This document shows positions 34,442-43,167 of a DNA stretch of 64,000 bases, piece after piece (the stretch's first letter is position 1; each line of letters begins with the position of its first letter). The notes under the pieces were generated by a model. It was not told the origin of the DNA. It searched no databases and worked only from the letters and a program-made list of their open reading frames with translations. Origin of the DNA: Flectobacillus roseus (GTDB lineage: Bacteria; Bacteroidota; Bacteroidia; Cytophagales; Spirosomataceae); the NCBI RefSeq assembly GCF_030056665.1, contig NZ_JASHIG010000031.1. One strand, given 5' to 3'. The position numbers and the translations under genes are program-made.

Positions 34442-35494
34442 GTGAAAAATTGTACAAAAACAAGATTAGCTTTGGAAACCGCAACTATAAAAGATATTGC
34501 AAAGGCACTTAATTTATCGACCTCCACTGTTTCAAGAGCGTTGAGGGGCAGTTATGAAATCAACCCCGAAACAAAAAGAATTGTATTGGAATGTGCCGAA
34601 AAACTGAACTATCGCCCCAACCCTATTGCCTTAAGTCTCAAAGAAAACCGTAGCCGTGCTATTGGTGTAGTAGTACCCGAAATCGACAATCCATTTTTTT
34701 CTCAAGCTATCAATGGCATTGAGGCTATCGCTTATAACCGTGGTTATCATGTTGTAATTTTTCAAAGTCATGAATCTTATGACCGTGAAGTAGTTAATAT
34801 CCAACACCTTGCGTCACGTCGTGTAGATGGTGTATTGATTTCTCTTTCTGGACAAACAACCCATGTCGAGCATCTCAAAGAGTTACACACTAAAGGAATG
34901 CCTATCGTCTTTTTCGATAGATTTTCGGACGAAATTAATACTCATAAAGTTGTTGCTGACAATTACCAAGGTGCATTTGAAGGAACAGAGCATTTGATTA
35001 ATTCTGGTAAAAAACACATTGCGCATCTAGCGGCATCTCCTACGCTTTCTATCACTCGTGAGCGTATTAGTGGCTACAAAGCAGCCTTAGAAAAGCACGG
35101 TATTCCTTACAACGAGGACTTTGTTAAATACTGCAATTTTAGCATTGAGGACATGGAAATGGTTATTGATGAACTTTTGTCACAACCGATTCTTCCTGAA
35201 GCTATTTTTACAGTAAGCGACCGATTAGCGATGGCATGCTTAAAGATTTTGAAAAAACGTAATATCCGCATTCCTGAAGACATGGCACTGATGGGCTTTA
35301 GCAATTTGAAAGTGGCAGAATTACTTTCCCCATCTTTTACATCGGTGATTCAACCAGCTTTGGAAATGGGACAAAGAGCAGCAGAGCTACTACTAGACTT
35401 AGTAGAAAAGAAAAGCAAATCACCTGCTTATCAAACCGTTACACTTCCTACAGAGTTGGTTATTCGCGATTCTACTAAAACAGCATCTGAGTAA
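34442..35494 (+). CDS. LacI-family regulator, probable uronate-locus repressor
   Basis: A LacI/GalR protein of 350 residues: the N-terminal HTH ATIKDIAKALNLSTSTVSRA and hinge LNYRPNPIALSLKENRSRAI, then a periplasmic-binding-protein-like sensor (IGVVVPEIDNPFFSQAINGI, VDGVLISLSGQT, EAIFTVSDRLAMACLKIL). The GTG at 34442 overlaps the promoter motif TATCTTTG (34435-34442), so it cannot be a good start; a TTG at 34472 (ETATIKDIAKALN) gives the usual short N-terminus. It is divergent from the pectin genes and shares their 26-base motif. The effector is probably a pathway intermediate such as galacturonate or KDG (inference). Confidence 0.88.
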   Translation: MKNCTKTRLALETATIKDIAKALNLSTSTVSRALRGSYEINPETKRIVLECAEKLNYRPNPIALSLKENRSRAIGVVVPEIDNPFFSQAINGIEAIAYNRGYHVVIFQSHESYDREVVNIQHLASRRVDGVLISLSGQTTHVEHLKELHTKGMPIVFFDRFSDEINTHKVVADNYQGAFEGTEHLINSGKKHIAHLAASPTLSITRERISGYKAALEKHGIPYNEDFVKYCNFSIEDMEMVIDELLSQPILPEAIFTVSDRLAMACLKILKKRNIRIPEDMALMGFSNLKVAELLSPSFTSVIQPALEMGQRAAELLLDLVEKKSKSPAYQTVTLPTELVIRDSTKTASE

Positions 35495-35512
35495 TAGCCC
35501 AATATTGACATG

Positions 35513-35566
35513 AAAGGGACAAAAGCAAAACACCTCATCGGTAATGCTTTTGTCCCTTTTAATTTT
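35513..35566 (+). terminator. Terminator of lacI
   Basis: AAAGGGACAAAAGCA (35513-35527) and TGCTTTTGTCCCTTT (35545-35559) are perfect 15-base arms followed by TAATTTT. Confidence 0.85.
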
Positions 35567-35704
35567 GTTCATAATTTGGTATTTCTATTTATTTTTCCAT
35601 TTGATAAAGTAGAAAAAAAGAATCTTACTCTTTCTTCGTTGAGTAATAATTAGAAACGAGTATTTACCTTCATAGGCTGTCAAAGCCCATTTTATCTAAA
35701 CATC

Positions 35705-36139
35705 ATGAAAAAATTAAGCATCACACTTCTATTATTAGTTATGGCAACTTTGGGAAGCATCGCACAGTCAAAAGATGAAAAAGCAGTAGCTGAGTCTGTT
35801 GAGAAATTACGTTTAGCGATGATTGACCCAACCAAAGAAGCCCTAGAAAATATCGCTACCGAAGATTTATCCTATGGTCACTCAGGTGGTAAAATCGAAA
35901 ACAAAGCGCAGTTCGTAGAAGCTTTGGTAAGCGGCAAATCAGATTTCAAATCGATTCAATTGACAGACCAAACGATCAGTATTCATGGCAAAACAGCTAT
36001 CGTTCGTCATAGTTTAGCGGCTGAAACCCTAGATGGTGGTAAACCTGGAACAGTGAAATTATTTATATTGACGGTTTGGAGTAAGGAAAAAGGAGGTTGG
36101 AAATTACTTGCTCGACAAGCAGTAAAAAATTTGAATTAA
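35705..36139 (+). CDS. Secreted NTF2-like (DUF4440/SnoaL-type) protein
   Basis: A 144-residue protein with a signal peptide (ITLLLLVMATLGSIAQ). The mature part has the NTF2-like pattern: a helix (DEKAVAESVEKLRLAMIDPT), EDLSYGHSGGKIENKAQFVE, strands KSIQLTDQTISIHGKTAIVR and the C-terminal VWSKEKGGWKLLARQAV. Such small proteins are often ligand-binding or of unknown function; no catalytic residue is assigned. It lies between lacI and the beta-helix gene with terminators on both sides and is therefore probably a single gene. Confidence 0.8.
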   Translation: MKKLSITLLLLVMATLGSIAQSKDEKAVAESVEKLRLAMIDPTKEALENIATEDLSYGHSGGKIENKAQFVEALVSGKSDFKSIQLTDQTISIHGKTAIVRHSLAAETLDGGKPGTVKLFILTVWSKEKGGWKLLARQAVKNLN

Positions 36140-36162
36140 AAAATACTCGCCCATAGAATATC

Positions 36163-36192
36163 AAGCCATGCCTTCGAAAGCATGGCTTTTTT
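36163..36192 (+). terminator. Terminator of the NTF2-like gene
   Basis: AAGCCATGC (36163-36171) and GCATGGCTT (36180-36188) with a loop of eight, followed by TTTT. Confidence 0.85.
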
Positions 36193-36224
36193 AGTTTTTA
36201 GTCAACACTTTTCCAAAAATCAAG

Positions 36225-36232
36225 TAACTTTG
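36225..36232 (+). promoter_or_regulatory. -7 element TAACTTTG of the beta-helix gene
   Basis: It matches TAnnTTTG and lies 30 bases upstream of the ATG at 36263. No clear -33 element was found. Confidence 0.5.
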
Positions 36233-36262
36233 ATAAACTCATAATTATCAATAGCATACCTA

Positions 36263-38881
36263 ATGAAAACACTATTTATTGGTTTGCTGGCTATACTCTG
36301 TAGCTGGCTATCTTCGCTTTCCGTATATGCTCAATCCTGTGGATGTAATTTTACGATTACCAAGAGCGGGGCTTACAGTCCAAGTAATTTCAATGCTCAA
36401 CCCGGGCAAACTATTTGCGTCCAAGCTGGCACCTATACAAACCTTTCATTTAATAGCTTTCAAGGATCAGCTAGCCAACCCATCCTTATTAAAAATTGCG
36501 GTGGGCAAGTAGTCATTCAGAATACAACCAATGCCGTAGCTATCAACTTCTCAAAGAGTAAATTTATTAAGCTATCAGGAACTGGTGACGCCAGTGCTAA
36601 CTATGGATTTAAAGTTGCAGGTACTGGAAATAATAGTAGAGGCGTCAGTATTGCAGATAAAAGTAGCAATATTGAAGTAGAAAAAGTTGAGATTCAAAAT
36701 GTTCAAGGTGCGGGTATTGTTGCGCGTACTGAGCTAGCATGCGATAGCACCACATGGAGAGATTATTATACTATGAATGCTATCAAAATACATGATAATT
36801 ATGTACATGATGTAGTTGGAGAAGGTATTGCAGTTGGTGAGCCTTCTTATGGCACGCCCAAAACGATAAATTGTAATGGCGTAAGTATCTCTAAGTTTAC
36901 TCACCTCATTGTAGGTCTTGAAATCTACAATAACCTCTTTGAACGTACAGGTAGTAAAGGCATCCAATATGCCAACTCGCCCGACGCACAGGTACACCAT
37001 AATATGATTAAAAATTGTGGAAAAGTGCCGGGCTCAACCACTCTCAACAATGCCGTAGCCATGAACGGTGGTGCTGGAGGTAATTTTTACAATAACACGA
37101 TTTTGGACGCGGAAGGAGCTGCCATTGTAATGTTTGGTTTCTTAGGTAACCAAATGATTTATAACAACCTTATTGTCAGACCAAAAGGCAATGCTATTTT
37201 CTCAGACTCACGCCCCGGCTCAATACCTGATACGTATTTGCGAATTGCTCAAAATACCATTATTTCGCCTCAAACAGAGGCCTTGAAACTGTATAGCTCA
37301 ATCCATAATTATGAGATTGTCAATAATATTATGTTGAACTCAGGAGTAGGAAAATTCATATCTCCTCTTTCCTCCTCTGTAAGAATAAATGCTCGCAAAA
37401 ATTACCTCAATGGTGTAGTGGATGCTTCATTTTATGAAAATACTACTGCTGAAAATTACCGTCCACTCAGTCAAGCGCCAGTGATCAATAAAGGTGAAAA
37501 CTTAAGCGCTTGGGGCATTACAACTGATATCACTGACCAGCCTCGACCGAATGGTGGGGACTTTGATATTGGCTGTTTTGAATCGGCATCGGCGGTGGCT
37601 ACTTATGTACCAAGCTTGTGCGATTATACCGTTATTCAAAGCGGTGACTATTCGGCATTGAATTTAAGTGCAGGACCTGGCAATACTGTTTGTATTCAGG
37701 CTGGAACTTACACTGGTCTCAAATTTATTGGTCTAAATGGTAGTCCAAACGAACCGATTATCTACAGAAATCTTGGTGGTCAGGTAGTTTTTCAGAATAC
37801 AAACAATAATCAAAACGGGATAAACTTTGACAATTGTCGCTACTTCAAAGTAACAGGCACTGGCGACCCAAATGTTTATTATGGCTTAAAAGTAGCCAAA
37901 ACAGGCTCGGGAGGCATGGGTATTACTGTTGGAGGAAAAAGTAGTGATTGCGAAATTGAAAGAGTAGAAATTTCTAATACTGGTTTTGCGGGTATTATGG
38001 CCAAAACAGACCCAAGTTGTGATTCGACGACTTGGAAGGGTAACTTCACCATGTATAATGTCAAAATTCATGATAACTATATTCATGATGTCCCTGGAGA
38101 AGGCTTGTATATTGGTAATTCGTTTGCCGCTGGCGGTATGACTATTACCTGTAATGGTACAAGCAAAGCTATCCTTCCACATGATATTTATGGTTTACAA
38201 ATCTACAATAACCAACTCGAACGTACAGGATGTGAAGGGATTCAATACGGATGTTCGGTGGATGCCCTAGTGCATGACAATACTATGATAGATACAGGTA
38301 TTAGTCCATTTGATGTTTATCAGGCTAATGGTATACAGATAGGCGGAGGTTCAGGCGGACTATGTTATAACAATAAAGTCGTGAATGCCAGAGGAACAGG
38401 TATTATTATGGTAGGATTTTTGGGTAACCAATCTGTATTCAATAATGTCATAGTCAATTCGGGCTATAATGGCATTTTTGCAGACTCTCGTTCTTGTTCT
38501 ATCCCTAATACCTATCTAAGAATAGCCAACAATTCAATCATTGGTTCTACCAGCGATGCTATTAAGTTATACAGTTTGATACATACGCACGAGGTAGTCA
38601 ATAATTTGATTGCTAATCCAGCCACTGGAAAATATATCGTTAAATTGGGCAGCCCTGTGATTGTCAACGAGCGTAATAACTTCAAAACCTTGGATATAAG
38701 TCAAGCACAACTCAACAACCCAAGTAATGGTAACTACTATCCTATTGTTGGTTCACCGCTGGTCAATACAGGTGAAAACCTTCTAAATTGGGGTATCTCT
38801 TTTGACAGAGATAATAATGCAAGACCTTACGGCAGTACACATGATATTGGAGCATTTGAATTAATTCCTCCGGGAGGTTGA
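36263..38881 (+). CDS. Secreted double right-handed beta-helix protein, internally duplicated
   Basis: An 872-residue secreted protein (signal peptide ending VYAQS). It consists of two homologous halves, about residues 28-450 and 453-870. Each starts with a Cys pattern and YT/FT-I-SG-YS (CNFTITKSGAYSPSNFN; CDYTVIQSGDYSALNLS), then PGxTxCxQAGTYT, CDSTTWxxxxTM, KIHDNYxHDVxGEG, GNQxxxNNxIV, SIPxTYLRIAxNxII and the end PxxNxGExLxxWGI. This is a pectate-lyase-like parallel beta-helix. No lyase catalytic Lys/Arg set can be assigned and no T9SS or anchoring tail is seen. Proximity to the pectin genes hints at polysaccharide binding or cleavage but does not prove it. Confidence 0.8.
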   Translation: MKTLFIGLLAILCSWLSSLSVYAQSCGCNFTITKSGAYSPSNFNAQPGQTICVQAGTYTNLSFNSFQGSASQPILIKNCGGQVVIQNTTNAVAINFSKSKFIKLSGTGDASANYGFKVAGTGNNSRGVSIADKSSNIEVEKVEIQNVQGAGIVARTELACDSTTWRDYYTMNAIKIHDNYVHDVVGEGIAVGEPSYGTPKTINCNGVSISKFTHLIVGLEIYNNLFERTGSKGIQYANSPDAQVHHNMIKNCGKVPGSTTLNNAVAMNGGAGGNFYNNTILDAEGAAIVMFGFLGNQMIYNNLIVRPKGNAIFSDSRPGSIPDTYLRIAQNTIISPQTEALKLYSSIHNYEIVNNIMLNSGVGKFISPLSSSVRINARKNYLNGVVDASFYENTTAENYRPLSQAPVINKGENLSAWGITTDITDQPRPNGGDFDIGCFESASAVATYVPSLCDYTVIQSGDYSALNLSAGPGNTVCIQAGTYTGLKFIGLNGSPNEPIIYRNLGGQVVFQNTNNNQNGINFDNCRYFKVTGTGDPNVYYGLKVAKTGSGGMGITVGGKSSDCEIERVEISNTGFAGIMAKTDPSCDSTTWKGNFTMYNVKIHDNYIHDVPGEGLYIGNSFAAGGMTITCNGTSKAILPHDIYGLQIYNNQLERTGCEGIQYGCSVDALVHDNTMIDTGISPFDVYQANGIQIGGGSGGLCYNNKVVNARGTGIIMVGFLGNQSVFNNVIVNSGYNGIFADSRSCSIPNTYLRIANNSIIGSTSDAIKLYSLIHTHEVVNNLIANPATGKYIVKLGSPVIVNERNNFKTLDISQAQLNNPSNGNYYPIVGSPLVNTGENLLNWGISFDRDNNARPYGSTHDIGAFELIPPGG

Positions 38882-38906
38882 TAATTTGGGTAAATAGACC
38901 CACTTT

Positions 38907-38952
38907 TCCTCATGTAGTGATTGGATTTGATGTCATAACATGAGGATTTTTT
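38907..38952 (+). terminator. Terminator of the beta-helix gene
   Basis: TCCTCATGT (38907-38915) and ACATGAGGA (38938-38946) followed by six T. Confidence 0.85.
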
Positions 38953-39061
38953 ATGTAAAAAGAGATAAGTATCATCTCTTAAATATTGGGAAAATGATTT
39001 TTTTTATTGATTTTTAACAAAAAAGTAACATTTAAGTATTTCTATATTACCTAACTCACGC

Positions 39062-40189
39062 ATGCAAAGTATTGTTATCAAAGAAGTTATAAGTCCAAGC
39101 GAACTCAAGACATTCGTCTATCTTTCTGAAAAGCTACATGAGAATCGCCCCAATTGGGTTCCTCCTATCTATGCAGACGAATGGATTTTCTTTGATCACA
39201 AAAAAAATCCTGCCTACGAAGTGGCTGATACCATTTTGTTTTTGGCTTATATCAATAATCAACCTGTCGGCAAAATTATGGGTATTATTCATCGTGAATA
39301 CAACGAACTTCAACAAACTAAAGAGGCGCGTTTTTTCCATTTGGATAGTATTGAAAATATCGAAGTGGTAAAACTGCTCATTGATGCTGTTCAAAGTTGG
39401 GCTAAAAATCAGCAAATGGAAACCTTAGTAGGTCCGTTTGGCTTTTCAGAAAAAGACCCACAGGGCTTCCAAATAGAAGGTTTTGAGCATTTACCCGTTA
39501 TTGCCACGGCTACAAACCCACCTTATTTACCTCAGTTTTTGGAAAAATTGGGTTTCAATAAATTGACAGATTGTGTGGTTTACAAAATTGATATTCCTGC
39601 TGAAATACCTTTATTTTATCAGAGAATTTTCGACAGAGCGCAACGTAATCCCAAAATAAAACTCCTTAATTTTACGTCCAAAAAAGAACTAAAACCTTAT
39701 GTAGTGCCAATATTTCGGTTGGTAAACGAAACCTATAAAGACTTGCTGGGCTTTGTACCGCTTTCAGAGGCCGAAATGCAAAAAATTGCTAAAGCATATC
39801 TTCCAATCCTAGACCCTGATTTTGTCAAAATTATAGTTGATGAAAAAAATGAGCCTATTGCTTTTGTGGTAGGATTACCCGATATGAGTAAAGGTCTTAA
39901 AAAAGCGCGAGGCAGATTATTTCCTTTTGGTTTTATTCACATTCTTTTGGATGCAAGGAAAAATAAGCAGTTGGATTTATTATTAGGTGCCGTAAAACCC
40001 AATTACAGAGGTTTGGGACTAACCACACTTTTGGGTGTGAGTATGATCAAAGCTGCGCAAAAACGGAAGATGGAATTTATGGATACGCATTTGGTTTTGG
40101 AAACAAATCATACCATGCGCGGGGAGGCTGAAAAATTGAATGGGGAGGTTTATAAAAAGTATAGAATTTTCCAAAAAGCCATTCTTTAG
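39062..40189 (+). CDS. GNAT-like acyltransferase family protein
   Basis: A 375-residue protein resembling the long GNAT-related proteins of the YghO type. N-terminal half: IKEVISPSELKTFVYLSEKL, NWVPPIYADEW, FLAYINNQPVGKIMGIIHRE and GPFGFSEKDPQGFQIEGFEH. The second half has a GNAT acyl-CoA-type segment, GAVKPNYRGLGLTTLLGVSM (Q/R-x-x-G-x-G/A-like loop), and MDTHLVLETNHTMRGEAEKL. It is probably cytoplasmic; the substrate is unknown. The gene is isolated, with no co-directional partner close by. Confidence 0.7.
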   Translation: MQSIVIKEVISPSELKTFVYLSEKLHENRPNWVPPIYADEWIFFDHKKNPAYEVADTILFLAYINNQPVGKIMGIIHREYNELQQTKEARFFHLDSIENIEVVKLLIDAVQSWAKNQQMETLVGPFGFSEKDPQGFQIEGFEHLPVIATATNPPYLPQFLEKLGFNKLTDCVVYKIDIPAEIPLFYQRIFDRAQRNPKIKLLNFTSKKELKPYVVPIFRLVNETYKDLLGFVPLSEAEMQKIAKAYLPILDPDFVKIIVDEKNEPIAFVVGLPDMSKGLKKARGRLFPFGFIHILLDARKNKQLDLLLGAVKPNYRGLGLTTLLGVSMIKAAQKRKMEFMDTHLVLETNHTMRGEAEKLNGEVYKKYRIFQKAIL

Positions 40190-40269
40190 TAATTATGAGT
40201 GATGAATTGTGAATGATGAATTTTAATTATCAATATCTTACATCTTCAATTGGTCAAATCTTATTTTAG

Positions 40270-40362
40270 GGACAAGGCAACAGGCACAAGGCAAAGAGTG
40301 TTAAATTGTTTTTAGTAACTACAGATATATTTTTGCCAAATACCTAGGGCTGAAAGCAAAAT
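40270..40362. repeat. Inverted copy of the 7591-type repeat
   Basis: GACAAGGCAACAGGCACAAG and GCAAAGAGTGTTAAATTG are the reverse complement of words at 7683-7720 and 19861-19910. Before it, 40195-40262 matches the inserted part of the 16708 repeat (TTTTAATTATCAATATCTTA). Confidence 0.55.
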
Positions 40363-40420
40363 ATTTTTAATGCAATTGATTATCAAAGCCATTTTCAAAT
40401 AAGCACATTTTCAAATTGAA

Positions 40421-40459
40421 AAAAAAATCCCTTCAGTTTTGAAGCTGAAGGGATTTTTT
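40421..40459. terminator. Bidirectional-type hairpin terminator
   Basis: AAAAAATCCCTTCAG and CTGAAGGGATTTTTT form perfect arms with A- and T-runs at both ends. It can end transcription from either side of the 476-base gap 40190-40665. Confidence 0.8.
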
Positions 40460-40466
40460 AATGAAT

Positions 40467-40656
40467 CTGTTTAAAATTTCGTAAAATTTCTCGCGTCAGC
40501 AATGAATTTATACTGTTTGAGCGAAGCGAGTTTATAAATTCTTGATTTTTTTGCGGCCGCCGCTGCGGTTACTTTTTGTATCAAGGCGGGAACGCCTAGT
40601 TAAAAAGTAAGGCGAAGAATAAATCAATAAAATTGTTTTTTGAAAAGTTTAAACAG
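40467..40656. mobile_element. MITE-like element, copy 3 (190 bases)
   Basis: Ends CTGTTTAAA (40467-40475) and TTTAAACAG (40648-40656) are perfect complements. The core TACTGTTTGAGCGAAGCGAG, TTTTGCGGCCGCCGCTGCGG and TTACTTTTTG ... AAAAAGTAA aligns with copies 1 and 2 but is diverged. Confidence 0.6.
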
Positions 40657-40665
40657 CTCCAATTA

Positions 40666-41880
40666 CTAATATTCGTGTGGAAGTGTTATATCAACCAATT
40701 CGTTCCAAGGTAAACCGTGAACGTTCAACATAGCCATGAATGGATCTGGATTCATTTCCTCGCAGTTCCAAACGCCTGGTTTGAACCATTCGCCTGTAAT
40801 CATCATCATAGCGCCAAGCATAGCAGGTACACCTGTTGTATAACTTACTCCTTGAGCTTGAACTTCGCTCCAGCAGTCTTGGTGCTTACAGTTGTTCCAA
40901 ACATAGTAAGTTCTATCTTTACCATCTTTGATACCTTTGATTTGGCAACCGATAGAAGTTTCTCCTGTATAGTTTTCTCCTAAAGTGCCAGGCTCTGGCA
41001 ATACCGCTTTCAAGAACTCTAAAGGTACAATATCAATACCTTTAAATTTGATTGGCTCGATTGAAGTCATACCTACGTTTTGAAGTACGTTCAAGTGAGT
41101 CAAATATTGTTGACCGAAAGTCATCCAGAAACGAGCACGTTTAATCGTTGGGAAGTTTTTCACCAAAGATTCTAACTCTTCATGGTACAATACATACGAT
41201 TCTTTTGGACCGATACCAGGGTAGTCAATTGCTTTGTGAATTGACATTGGTGGAATCTCTACCCACTCACCATTTTCCCAATAACGACCGTTTTGAGTAA
41301 TCTCACGGATGTTAATCTCAGGGTTGAAGTTAGTAGCAAATGCTTTACCGTGGTCACCAGCATTACAGTCGATGATATCCAAGTAGTGCATTTCGTCGAA
41401 ATGATGCTTGTTGGCATAGGCAGTGTACACTTGTGTTACACCTGGGTCGAAACCACAACCCAACAAAGCCATCAAACCAGCTTGTTCGAAACGCTCTTTA
41501 TAAGCCCATTGCCAAGAGTATTCAAACTTAGCTACGTCTTTTGGCTCATAGTTAGCAGTATCCATATAGTGTACGCCTGTTTCAAGACAAGCATCCATAA
41601 TGGTCAAATCTTGGTATGGCAATGCCACATTGATGATCATCCAAGGCTTCACTTCGTTGATAAGTGCAACCAATTCAGGTACGTTGTCAGCGTCTACTTG
41701 TGCAGTTTGCACAGGTGTTGGCAAACCTATTTTAGCACATTCTTCTGCGATGGCATCGCATTTACTCTTGGTACGGCTCGCCAATACGACCTCCGAAAAC
41801 ACGTCGGGATTCATGGCACATTTTTTCGCTACCACATTTCCTACACCACCAGCACCAATGATTAAAACTTTCTTGCCCAT
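40666..41880 (-). CDS. Carboxynorspermidine/carboxyspermidine synthase (saccharopine-dehydrogenase family)
   Basis: A 404-residue NAD(P)-dependent enzyme. The N-terminal Rossmann motif is VLIIGAGGVGNVVAKKCAMN with VVLASRTKSKCDAIAEECA. MIINVALPYQDLTIMDACLE, GVHYMDTANYEP and LGCGFDPGVTQVYTAYA are typical of the carboxynorspermidine dehydrogenase branch of the saccharopine-dehydrogenase family. It condenses aspartate semialdehyde with putrescine (or diaminopropane) to carboxyspermidine, which NspC (17845-18978) decarboxylates. The ATG at 41880 is clear. No other polyamine gene is adjacent; the two steps are 22 kb apart in this window. Confidence 0.92.
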   Translation of the reverse strand: MGKKVLIIGAGGVGNVVAKKCAMNPDVFSEVVLASRTKSKCDAIAEECAKIGLPTPVQTAQVDADNVPELVALINEVKPWMIINVALPYQDLTIMDACLETGVHYMDTANYEPKDVAKFEYSWQWAYKERFEQAGLMALLGCGFDPGVTQVYTAYANKHHFDEMHYLDIIDCNAGDHGKAFATNFNPEINIREITQNGRYWENGEWVEIPPMSIHKAIDYPGIGPKESYVLYHEELESLVKNFPTIKRARFWMTFGQQYLTHLNVLQNVGMTSIEPIKFKGIDIVPLEFLKAVLPEPGTLGENYTGETSIGCQIKGIKDGKDRTYYVWNNCKHQDCWSEVQAQGVSYTTGVPAMLGAMMMITGEWFKPGVWNCEEMNPDPFMAMLNVHGLPWNELVDITLPHEY

Positions 41881-42091
41881 TCCTTAATGTAAATGTAAAT
41901 GATTGAGTTATGAATGAAAATATTGGCGCAAAATTACATAATTTCAAGATAGCTTTCGCATTAAGAGCTTGTTAAATTTGTTTTTGGAAAAAGTGTTTCC
42001 TATTCAAGGCAATTTGTACCAGTTTTCTAAAAATGTCCATGATGCTCAACCTAGAGATGCCTTGAGGTACAATTTTTACCAGTAAATCCCT

Positions 42092-42099
42092 TACTTTTG
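42092..42099 (+). promoter_or_regulatory. -7 element TACTTTTG of the AEC transporter gene
   Basis: It matches TAnnTTTG. A direct repeat AATTTGTACCAGT (42011) / AATTTTTACCAGT (42071), spaced 60 bases, lies just upstream and may be an operator pair. Confidence 0.45.
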
Positions 42100-42136
42100 C
42101 GTCTTTTTAGCATAAAAGACATATATCCCCTTCGCA

Positions 42137-43072
42137 ATGAATCCTACTAATGCTGTTTTTATAACTGCTTTATCTATTATCGGGCTTGGCTTCTTCCTCA
42201 AATATAAAGGCATTATTTCTGAGAAAGAAGGTAAAATTATCACAAAACTTCTGGTACATACCACCTTTCCTGCGCTGGTTTTCGTGACTATTATGCGAGT
42301 AAAAATCGAGGCAGATTTATTATTGCTTCCTGTTTTCTGTATCAGTTTCAGTGCTATTTCGATGACGATTGCAGGCTTTCTTTTTAAAAGTCAAACCAAA
42401 CGACTTCGTGGTTTATTGACCATGGCAAGTGGTGGATTTAACTTAGGGTTATTTGCTTTTCCATTGATAGAAGGTATTTGGGGACCCGCAGGGATGGTCT
42501 TTGCTGCGCTATTTGATATGGGAAACTCTATTGTGGTTTTCTGTATGGTATATGGAACAGGCGTCATTTTTGCAGAAACCAATGAGGCTCAAGTAGTAAG
42601 AAAAAGGGAGAAACTCAAAAAGGCATTTCTCAAAATCTTTACCCTCCTACCCTTTCAAGCGATGTTACTAGGCTTGTTTGTTAACTTAACTAAAATTGAA
42701 TTACCAGAGGTATTGGTCAATATTATTGATATTTTGGCAAAAGGCAATAAGGTACTTGTATTACTCATTATGGGTATTTATTTGAGCATTGAATTAAAAC
42801 CAGAAATCTTCAAAAAAATCGCAAGTGTATTGGTTATCCGTTATGCTGTTGGTTTAGCACTAGGCTTTTTTCTATATTACAATCTTCCTTTTGAACCACT
42901 CTACAGAAGCATTGTATTAATCTGCATGATTCTGCCTGTAGGGATGACACTACTCCCATTTGCTGATGAACTTGGATATGATTCCAAAATCGCTGGACTT
43001 TTAGTCAATATTTCGATGATTATCAGCTTTGTATTGATGTGGGGCTTGGTACTCGGCATGGGACTGAGATGA
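42137..43072 (+). CDS. AEC-family (auxin efflux carrier) transporter
   Basis: A 311-residue membrane protein with about ten helices. Typical features are the N-terminal IIGLGFFLKYKGIISEKEGK followed by ITKLLVHTTFPALVFVTIMR, the conserved GGFNLGLFAFPLIEGIWGPA, and the C-terminal half starting LLPFQAMLLGLFVNLTKIEL with LPVGMTLLPFADELGYDS near the end. AEC proteins move organic acids such as malonate or malate, or other anions; the substrate is not readable. It is a single gene, divergent from the carboxynorspermidine synthase across a 256-base gap. Confidence 0.88.
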   Translation: MNPTNAVFITALSIIGLGFFLKYKGIISEKEGKIITKLLVHTTFPALVFVTIMRVKIEADLLLLPVFCISFSAISMTIAGFLFKSQTKRLRGLLTMASGGFNLGLFAFPLIEGIWGPAGMVFAALFDMGNSIVVFCMVYGTGVIFAETNEAQVVRKREKLKKAFLKIFTLLPFQAMLLGLFVNLTKIELPEVLVNIIDILAKGNKVLVLLIMGIYLSIELKPEIFKKIASVLVIRYAVGLALGFFLYYNLPFEPLYRSIVLICMILPVGMTLLPFADELGYDSKIAGLLVNISMIISFVLMWGLVLGMGLR

Positions 43073-43167
43073 GTGTTGAGTTGGGAGTTTTGAGTGAGGA
43101 GTTGTCCTTTGTCCTTGCCTAAAATAGGTTGCTTTGTAGATTTAGCGAACCGTAATGTTATTGCTTA

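Noticed and set aside
41293..41865. A 190-codon frame antisense to carboxynorspermidine synthase
   Set aside because: The opposite strand encodes a full well-conserved enzyme; the antisense frame has odd Cys/His/Phe composition and no promoter.
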